Shown here: in pieces, positions 58,667 to 64,000 of the stretch | Numbering within the stretch: the first letter of the stretch is position 1 | Layout of the letters: each line of letters opens with the position of its first letter | NCBI RefSeq assembly: GCF_029428875.1 | Contig: NZ_JAJSOO010000001.1 | Span: 4,278,001-4,342,000, forward strand | DNA: 64,000 bases | Source: Streptomyces sp. JH34 | GTDB lineage: Bacteria > Actinomycetota > Actinomycetes > Streptomycetales > Streptomycetaceae | Direction of reading: 5' to 3' | Notes under the pieces: model-generated | What the model saw: only the letters and a program-made list of their open reading frames with translations | Database searches by the model: none | Told to the model about the DNA's origin: nothing | Translations under genes and position numbers: made by a program

Positions 58667-59473
58667 TCACAGGGCCTCCAATGCGTCTCTGAGCCGGCGC
58701 AGCAGGGCGACGTCTGGGTCGTTCGTGACCTCCGGCAGCGTGACGCGGCTGTGCCCGGACACCGCGGCGGAGCCGGACGCGGCCGGGCGGACCGCTTCGA
58801 CGAGCCCGGCGGCCGCCAGTCGGCGCAGGTCGACCAGGGTGTGGAAGGCCGAGCGGCCCAGTTCCCGGGCGATGTCGGTGGCCGTGCGCTCGCCGTTCAC
58901 CAGGGCCAGCACGTGCCGCTGGCGTGCGGGTACCGGGGCGTCGACCGGGTGGGCCGTGGGCCCGAGCGGCGCGCTGTCGGTGAGCGCGTCCGGCCAGATG
59001 CGGTCCAGGAGCTCCCGGCGCCGGAGCGTCTCACGCTGGACGGCGTGCACGGGTACGGGGCGGACGGGCCCGATCCAGTGGGAGACCCCGTAGCGGAAGC
59101 GGGCCGGTGTGTGCGTGGGGGCCAGGGCGAAGAAGGCCGCGTCGTACAGCGCCCCCAGGTGGCAGAGTTCCAGAGCACCGCCGGGGATCCGTCCGCTGTC
59201 CACGAGGTAGCGGCCGACCCGCTGTCCGGCCCCCGCCTGGGCGACCGCGTCCCACCAGCCCTCGGAACGCAGCGCGCCGCCCGTGGTGAGCAGGACGTCG
59301 ATTCCGGGGGTCGAGGGGCTCTCCGCGTGGACCACCTGGCCGTCGGCGAGATACAGGGTGCCGCGGTCGCGCATCAGTGCGCCCGTTGCGCGCTCCGCCG
59401 CGAGCCGCTGCAACATCGGTGAGGGAGCGGCGCGTTCCGGTGTGCCGGGCCGGTCGGCGACGGTGGGTGTCAT
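58667..59473 (-). CDS. DUF4388 (PATAN)-like protein with winged-helix-like C-terminus
   Basis: A 268-residue protein. The N-terminal part (LQRLAAERATGALMRDRGTLYLADGQVVHAESP) resembles DUF4388/PATAN regions of two-component and Mgl-related regulators. The C-terminal segment (RHVLALVNGERTATDIARELGRSAFHTLVDLRRLAAAGLVEAV) looks like a winged-helix domain. ATG overlaps the stop of the preceding Roadblock gene (ATGA). It could link the Roadblock proteins to gene regulation. Confidence 0.7.
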   Translation of the reverse strand: MTPTVADRPGTPERAAPSPMLQRLAAERATGALMRDRGTLYLADGQVVHAESPSTPGIDVLLTTGGALRSEGWWDAVAQAGAGQRVGRYLVDSGRIPGGALELCHLGALYDAAFFALAPTHTPARFRYGVSHWIGPVRPVPVHAVQRETLRRRELLDRIWPDALTDSAPLGPTAHPVDAPVPARQRHVLALVNGERTATDIARELGRSAFHTLVDLRRLAAAGLVEAVRPAASGSAAVSGHSRVTLPEVTNDPDVALLRRLRDALEAL

Positions 59474-59961
59474 GCCAGGACCAGCCGCTGCGCTATCTCG
59501 CCGAGCCGTATCCGGGCCATCGCCAGATTGCCTTCCGCGCGGTCCAGCCAGAGATGGAGGAAGACGCTGCTGTCGAAGGCCGTCTCGACGAAACGGAGGA
59601 TGTGGTAGCCGGGGGCGGTGGTCACGATGACGTCCTCGACCGAGGGGACGGGCGGGCCCGTCGATCCGACGGACGCGTCGGCCTGGGCGAAGACCGGCTG
59701 TTCAGCGGCCATCCTCGCCACCTCCGCCGTCTCGGCGGCCGTGGCCTCGTGGTCGCCGTTGGGCGACTCGCCGATGGTGCCGAGCGCGAGACCGCTGGTC
59801 CAGTCGACCACCGCGGCACCCCGGGCACCGGGCAGCCTCATGACTTCGATCAGGCACTCGTCGATTCCGGGCAACGCGAACTCAACTCCCCTCCCGACGT
59901 GACGTACAGGTGTAGTGGAGAGGCTACGCAACGTGTGCGTTCCTGGTGGGAGTTCTGGCAT
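59470..59961 (-). CDS. Roadblock/LC7-like protein
   Basis: A 163-residue protein related to the 124-residue Roadblock protein: CLIEVMRLPGARGAAVVDWTSGLALGTIGESPNGDHEATAAETAEVARMAAE and the ending VFLHLWLDRAEGNLAMARIRLGEIAQRL parallel that protein's VDYTSGMALGTL and FLYLVLDGGRANLAMARHQL. ATG at 59961 has GGAAA upstream; ATG 59976 is an alternative. First gene of the operon, divergent from hutU. Confidence 0.75.
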   Translation of the reverse strand: MPELPPGTHTLRSLSTTPVRHVGRGVEFALPGIDECLIEVMRLPGARGAAVVDWTSGLALGTIGESPNGDHEATAAETAEVARMAAEQPVFAQADASVGSTGPPVPSVEDVIVTTAPGYHILRFVETAFDSSVFLHLWLDRAEGNLAMARIRLGEIAQRLVLA

Positions 59962-60110
59962 TTTCCAGAGGTACATGCGAGCGGCCGTGTAAGGGGCCGC
60001 TGGTGAGCGCGTGGCAGCCGGTCGAAGATGTCCGGCCGGTCGTCGCACCGTGGCGCAATTCGATCCGTCCGTGCCCCCTGTCGGTCCTTCCCGTCGGCCG
60101 GGCGGGCGTC

Positions 60111-60147
60111 TTGACTAGGACTATTCAGGCGGACAGGATGTGAATAG
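60111..60147 (+). promoter_or_regulatory. hutU promoter and overlapping palindrome
   Basis: TTGACT (60111-60116) and CAGGAT (60134-60139) with a 17-base spacer form a vegetative-type promoter. CTATTCA (60121-60127) and TGAATAG (60141-60147) are inverted repeats flanking the -10 element, and GTGAGTCAC (60148-60156) follows. A repressor bound there would block transcription. Confidence 0.65.
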
Positions 60148-60176
60148 GTGAGTCACATTCGCGAGGAGGCAGCCCC

Positions 60177-61841
60177 ATGTCAGGACCCCGCCCCGTACGG
60201 GCACCGCGCGGTACGGAACTGAGCGCCCTGGGATGGCAGCAGGAAGCCGCCCTCCGCATGCTGCAGAACAACCTGGACCCCGAGGTCGCCGAACACCCCG
60301 ACAAGCTCGTCGTCTACGGCGGCACGGGCAAGGCCGCCCGCGACTGGCGGTCCTTCGACGCCATGGTCCGTACCCTCCGGACGCTCAAGCAGGACGAGAC
60401 GATGCTCGTCCAGTCCGGGCGGCCGGTCGGTGTCATGCAGACCCACGAGTGGGCGCCGCGCGTCCTGATCGCCAACTCCAACCTGGTGGGCGACTGGGCG
60501 AACTGGGAGGAGTTCCGCCGCCTGGAGGCCCTCGGGCTCACCATGTACGGGCAGATGACCGCGGGTTCCTGGATCTACATCGGGACCCAGGGCATCCTCC
60601 AGGGCACGTACGAGACGTTCGCGGCCGTCGCCGCCAAGCGGTTCGGCGGGACGCTGGCCGGCACCATCACGCTGACGGCCGGACTCGGAGGCATGGGCGG
60701 CGCCCAGCCGCTGGCCGTCACGATGAACGACGGTGTCGCCCTCTGCGTCGACTGCGACCCGCGCGCCATCGAGCGCCGGATCGAGCACCGCTTCCTGGAC
60801 GTGCGCGCCGATTCGCTCGAGCATGCGCTCCAGCTGGCCGTCGAGGCCCGCGACGCGCGACGTCCGCTCTCCATCGGCCTGCTGGGCAACGCCGCGGAGC
60901 TGCTGCCCCGGATGCTCGCCGAGGGCGCACCCGTCGACATCGTCACCGACCAGACCAGCGCGCACGACCCGCTCGCCTATCTCCCCGTCGGCGTCGACTT
61001 CGACGACATGGCCTCCTACGCCGCCGAGAAGCCCGCCGACTTCACCCGGCGTGCCCGGGAGTCGATGGCCGCGCACGTCGAGGCGATGGTCGGCTTCATG
61101 GACGCGGGGGCCGAGGTCTTCGACTACGGCAACTCGATCCGGGGCGAGGCCCAGCTCGCCGGATACGCGCGGGCGTTCGACTTCCCGGGCTTCGTGCCCG
61201 CCTACATCCGGCCGCTCTTCTGTGAGGGCAAGGGGCCCTTCCGGTGGGCGGCGCTGTCCGGCGAGGCCTCGGACATCCACAGGACGGACAAGGCCCTGCT
61301 CGAACTCTTCCCGGAGAACGAGTCGCTGCACCGCTGGATCAGGATGGCCGGCGAGCGGGTCCACTTCCAGGGGCTGCCGGCCCGGATCTGCTGGCTCGGC
61401 TACGGCGAACGCGACCGGGCCGGTGAGCGGTTCAACGACATGGTGGCGAGCGGCGAACTCGCGGCGCCCCTGGCCATCGGGCGCGACCACCTGGACTGCG
61501 GTTCGGTCGCCTCCCCCTACCGCGAGACCGAGGCCATGCTGGACGGCTCCGACGCCATCGCGGACTGGCCCCTGCTCAACGCCATGGTCAACGTCGCGTC
61601 GGGGGCGTCCTGGGTGTCCCTGCACCACGGGGGCGGCGTGGGCATGGGCCGCTCGATCCACGCGGGTCAGGTCACGGTTGCCGACGGCACGGAGCTCGCG
61701 GGCGAGAAGATCCGGCGGGTCCTCACGAACGACCCCGGCATGGGCGTCATCCGGCACGTCGACGCCGGGTACGACATCGCGGAGACCGTCGCCTCGGACC
61801 AGGGCGTGCGGGTCCCGATGGCGGAGGGCGACGCCCGGTGA
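60177..61841 (+). CDS. hutU: Urocanate hydratase
   Basis: A 554-residue NAD-dependent urocanase, second step of histidine degradation. Family markers: QEAALRMLQNNLDPEVAEHP, YGGTGKAARDW, QSGRPVGVMQTHEWAPRVLIANSNLVGDWANW, the catalytic cysteine in RDHLDCGSVASPYRETE and HHGGGVGMGRSIHAGQV. ATG with GAGGAGGC upstream. The stop overlaps the next gene by GTGA. Driven by the promoter at 60111. Confidence 0.97.
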   Translation: MSGPRPVRAPRGTELSALGWQQEAALRMLQNNLDPEVAEHPDKLVVYGGTGKAARDWRSFDAMVRTLRTLKQDETMLVQSGRPVGVMQTHEWAPRVLIANSNLVGDWANWEEFRRLEALGLTMYGQMTAGSWIYIGTQGILQGTYETFAAVAAKRFGGTLAGTITLTAGLGGMGGAQPLAVTMNDGVALCVDCDPRAIERRIEHRFLDVRADSLEHALQLAVEARDARRPLSIGLLGNAAELLPRMLAEGAPVDIVTDQTSAHDPLAYLPVGVDFDDMASYAAEKPADFTRRARESMAAHVEAMVGFMDAGAEVFDYGNSIRGEAQLAGYARAFDFPGFVPAYIRPLFCEGKGPFRWAALSGEASDIHRTDKALLELFPENESLHRWIRMAGERVHFQGLPARICWLGYGERDRAGERFNDMVASGELAAPLAIGRDHLDCGSVASPYRETEAMLDGSDAIADWPLLNAMVNVASGASWVSLHHGGGVGMGRSIHAGQVTVADGTELAGEKIRRVLTNDPGMGVIRHVDAGYDIAETVASDQGVRVPMAEGDAR

Positions 61842-63142
61842 CCGGGACCGTGGACGACCGTCGGCAGCGGGGCCCGGGTCCGGTCGCGCCCACGCCCCGC
61901 GCCGGCGGGCCCGAGTCCTTCCAGGAGATGTGGCGCGGCCTCGCGCCCCTCGGGCTGGACCCCGGGAGCGGCGGCTACCGCCGCTACGCCTGGACCGGGG
62001 CCGACCTTGAGTGCCGGCAGTGGTTCCGCGCCCAGGCGGAGGCCCGCGGGCTCGTCCACGAGGTCGACCGCAACGGCAACCAGTGGGCCTGGCACGGCGA
62101 TCCCCTCGCGGGGGACGCCGTGGTCACCGGGTCCCACCTCGACTCGGTGCCCGACGGCGGGGCCTTCGACGGCCCCCTCGGCGTGGTGTCCTCCTTCGCG
62201 GCCCTGGACGAACTCCGCCGCAGGGGAGCCGAGTTCACCAGGCCCTTCGCCGTCGTCAACTTCGGCGACGAGGAGGGGGCCCGCTTCGGGCTCGCCTGCG
62301 TCGGCTCCCGGCTCGCCGCGGGACAGCTGACCGTCGAGGACGCGCACCGGCTCACCGACGGGAGCGGGGTCTCCCTGCCCCGGGCCATGGAGGCGGCCGG
62401 GTACGACCCGGACGCCATCGGGCCCGATCCCGGACGCCTCGCCCGGATCGGCGCGTTCGTCGAACTCCACGTGGAACAGGGGCGCGCCCTCGACCTGAGC
62501 GGCGACCCGGTCGGGGTCGCCTCGGCCATCTGGCCGCACGGCCGCTGGCGTTTCGACTTCCGGGGCGAGGCCAACCACGCCGGAACCACTCGGCTCGCCG
62601 ACCGCCGGGACCCGATGCTCCCGTACGCCGAGACCGTGCTCGCGGCCCGGCGGGAGGCGGAGCTCGCCGGGGGCCTCGCGACCTTCGGCAAGATCGCCGT
62701 CGAGCCGAACGGGGTCAACGCGATCCCGTCCCTCGTACGGGGCTGGCTCGACTCGCGGGCCGCCGACCAGGACACTCTCGACGCCGTGGTGAGCGGTGTC
62801 GAACGGGCCGCGCGGGAGCACGCCGAGCGGGCCGGGGTCGATCTCGACGTCGCACGCGAGTCGTTCACGCCGGTGGTGGACTTCCAGCACGCGCTGCGGG
62901 ACGAGATCCGCCGGGTCCTGGAGGAGCGCGGTGCGGGTACCGCGGGGCGTCCCGTGCCGGTGCTCGGCACGGGAGCGGGACACGACGCGGGTATTTTGTC
63001 CGCCTCCGTGCCGACCGCCATGCTGTTCGTACGGAACCCCACCGGGGTCTCGCACTCACCCGCCGAACACGCCGCGGAGGACGACTGCGTGGCCGGGGTG
63101 CGGGCACTCGCCGACGTACTGGAGGGCCTCGCGTGCAGCTGA
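61838..63142 (+). CDS. M20-family amidohydrolase (allantoate amidohydrolase / N-carbamoylase-like)
   Basis: A 434-residue zinc hydrolase. Metal motifs: GSHLDSVPDGGAFDGPLGV (His, Asp), NFGDEEGARFG (Glu pair), and later FVELHVEQG and the C-terminal GTGAGHDAGIL with HSPAEHA. The dimerisation insert contains FRGEANHAGTTRLADRRDPM. Named after allantoate or carbamoyl-amino-acid hydrolases, but its place between hutU and hutF suggests a job in the histidine pathway, such as removing the formyl or formimino group. Coupled to hutU by a 4-base overlap and to hutF by a 10-base overlap. Confidence 0.88.
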   Translation: MTGTVDDRRQRGPGPVAPTPRAGGPESFQEMWRGLAPLGLDPGSGGYRRYAWTGADLECRQWFRAQAEARGLVHEVDRNGNQWAWHGDPLAGDAVVTGSHLDSVPDGGAFDGPLGVVSSFAALDELRRRGAEFTRPFAVVNFGDEEGARFGLACVGSRLAAGQLTVEDAHRLTDGSGVSLPRAMEAAGYDPDAIGPDPGRLARIGAFVELHVEQGRALDLSGDPVGVASAIWPHGRWRFDFRGEANHAGTTRLADRRDPMLPYAETVLAARREAELAGGLATFGKIAVEPNGVNAIPSLVRGWLDSRAADQDTLDAVVSGVERAAREHAERAGVDLDVARESFTPVVDFQHALRDEIRRVLEERGAGTAGRPVPVLGTGAGHDAGILSASVPTAMLFVRNPTGVSHSPAEHAAEDDCVAGVRALADVLEGLACS

Positions 63143-64000
63143 CGACGCAACCGACGGGCACACCGGTCACCGCGACGTACTGGATGTCGCACGCCTGGCT
63201 CGGCACCCATGTCGAGCCGGGCGTCCTCCTGGACGTGTCCGGGGGGCGCGTCGCCGGCGTCCGGACGGGCGTCGACGCACCGCCGCCCGGCGCCACGGCG
63301 CTGCACGGGCTGACCGTACCGGGCCTGGCCAACACCCACTCGCACGCCTTCCACCGCGCGCTGCGCTCCACCGTGCAGGTCGGCTCCGGCACCTTCTGGA
63401 CATGGCGCGAGACGATGTACCGGACGGCGTCCCGTCTCACCCCCGACACGTACTACGACCTGGCCCGCGCCACGTACGCGGAGATGGCGCTGGCCGGGAT
63501 CACCGCGGTCGGCGAATTCCACTACCTGCACCACGCGCCCGGCGGCACGCCCTACGACGACCCGAACGCCATGGGCGAGGCGCTCATCGCCGCGGCGGCC
63601 GAGGCCGGCATCCGGATCACCCTGCTCGACACCGCCTACCTCGCCGCCGGGTTCGGGGAGCGGCCCAACCGTCACCAGACGCGCTTCTCCGACGTCACCG
63701 CCGACGCCTGGGCCGAGCGTGCCTCCCTCCTCAAGGGCGACGACGACCTGGTGGTGATCGGCGCCGCGATCCATTCCGTGCGCGCCGTGCCGGCGGGCCA
63801 GCTGGCCACCGTCGCCCGGTGGGCCCAGGAGCGGGCCGTTCCGCTGCACGTCCACCTCTCCGAGCAGACCGCGGAGAACGACGCCTGCCGCGCCGCCCAC
63901 GGCCGCACCCCCACACGGCTCCTCGCCGACCACGGGGTCCTCGGCCCGGGCACCACCGGCATCCACAACACGCACCTCACCGCCGAGGACATCGAGCTGC
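63133..64000 (+). CDS. hutF: Formimidoylglutamate deiminase (partial, runs off right edge)
   Basis: The first 289 codons of an amidohydrolase-superfamily gene, open to the window end. GTG start at 63133 overlaps the previous stop by 10 bases. The frame gives MQLTTQPTG..., LTVPGLANTHSHAFHRALRS (metal HxH), FWTWRETMY, AVGEFHYLHH, AIHSVRAVP and LHVHLSEQ, all typical of HutF, which converts N-formimino-glutamate to N-formyl-glutamate and ammonia. The C-terminal metal-binding Asp is beyond the edge. Confidence 0.92.
   Translation, partial: MQLTTQPTGTPVTATYWMSHAWLGTHVEPGVLLDVSGGRVAGVRTGVDAPPPGATALHGLTVPGLANTHSHAFHRALRSTVQVGSGTFWTWRETMYRTASRLTPDTYYDLARATYAEMALAGITAVGEFHYLHHAPGGTPYDDPNAMGEALIAAAAEAGIRITLLDTAYLAAGFGERPNRHQTRFSDVTADAWAERASLLKGDDDLVVIGAAIHSVRAVPAGQLATVARWAQERAVPLHVHLSEQTAENDACRAAHGRTPTRLLADHGVLGPGTTGIHNTHLTAEDIEL

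Noticed and set aside
57679..60006. The Roadblock genes as a classical conservon
   Set aside because: A conservon needs a nitrate-sensor kinase and an MglA-like GTPase in the same operon, and neither is present.

Overview
The window is a high-GC actinobacterial chromosome segment that reads as Streptomyces. Codon third positions are strongly G/C, many starts are GTG, and neighbouring genes often overlap by GTGA or ATGA. From memory, the gene order (mfd, Ser/Thr kinase, mazG, P450, two rpf genes, eno, ftsB/divIC, DUF501, ppx, ndh, cfa, bldA, thiolase, cystathionine beta-synthase, hut genes) matches the core region around SCO3070-SCO3114 of S. coelicolor. The bldA tRNA-Leu(UAA) gene at 46533-46619 is a genus-level marker.

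Layout, left part (1-18.4 kb). A SUKH-family gene is coupled to a large Imm35-like / proline-glycine linker / deaminase-like / SUKH-4-like fusion, followed by a DivIVA/Scy-like coiled-coil gene. On the minus strand lies a translationally coupled cassette that looks like RsbQ, RsbP and an RsbV-type STAS protein (energy-stress partner switching) with no sigma factor or anti-sigma kinase beside it. An MFS exporter is divergent from a MacB/FtsX-type ABC transporter. A vapBC-type toxin-antitoxin pair sits just upstream of mfd, and mfd overlaps a convergent TetR gene whose divergent promoter region carries two near-identical operators 42 bp apart.

Middle part (18.4-46.5 kb). It holds an HNH lipoprotein, then a small operon (leaderless DUF1906 glycoside-hydrolase-like protein, membrane protein, Tat-exported M15-like protein without zinc ligands, 47-residue protein). 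A solitary HTH/N6-adenine methylase-like protein follows, then a membrane protein with a Ser/Thr kinase, a SurA-like lipoprotein, MazG, a P450, and two LysM-bearing resuscitation-promoting factors. The second Rpf gene (rpfA) has a clear ydaO-type c-di-AMP riboswitch. The housekeeping block is eno, ftsB/divIC, DUF501 and ppx, then a RelE/YefM-type toxin-antitoxin pair, ndh behind a putative Rex operator, cfa, and a second MacB/FtsX-type ABC transporter paralogous to the first.

Right part (45.7-64 kb). Head-to-head remnants of a lacI regulator and a GH2 beta-mannosidase-like gene lie before bldA. Then come a Bax-inhibitor-1 protein, small proteins, a 101-bp tandem duplication at the end of a thiolase gene, an SGNH esterase, cystathionine beta-synthase, a DinB-like protein, a DsbA-like protein and an RpiR regulator. 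A four-gene minus-strand operon with three Roadblock/LC7-type proteins and one DUF4388-like protein precedes the histidine-utilisation genes hutU, an M20 amidohydrolase and hutF; hutF runs off the right edge.

Most of the window is conserved core. The parts most worth a second look are the deaminase/SUKH fusion, the RsbQ-RsbP-STAS cassette, the Roadblock operon without a GTPase, the degenerate M15 protein, and the deletion scar beside bldA. No CRISPR array, insertion sequence, rRNA or replication origin was seen. Gene names and functions rest on motif reading; no database search was possible.
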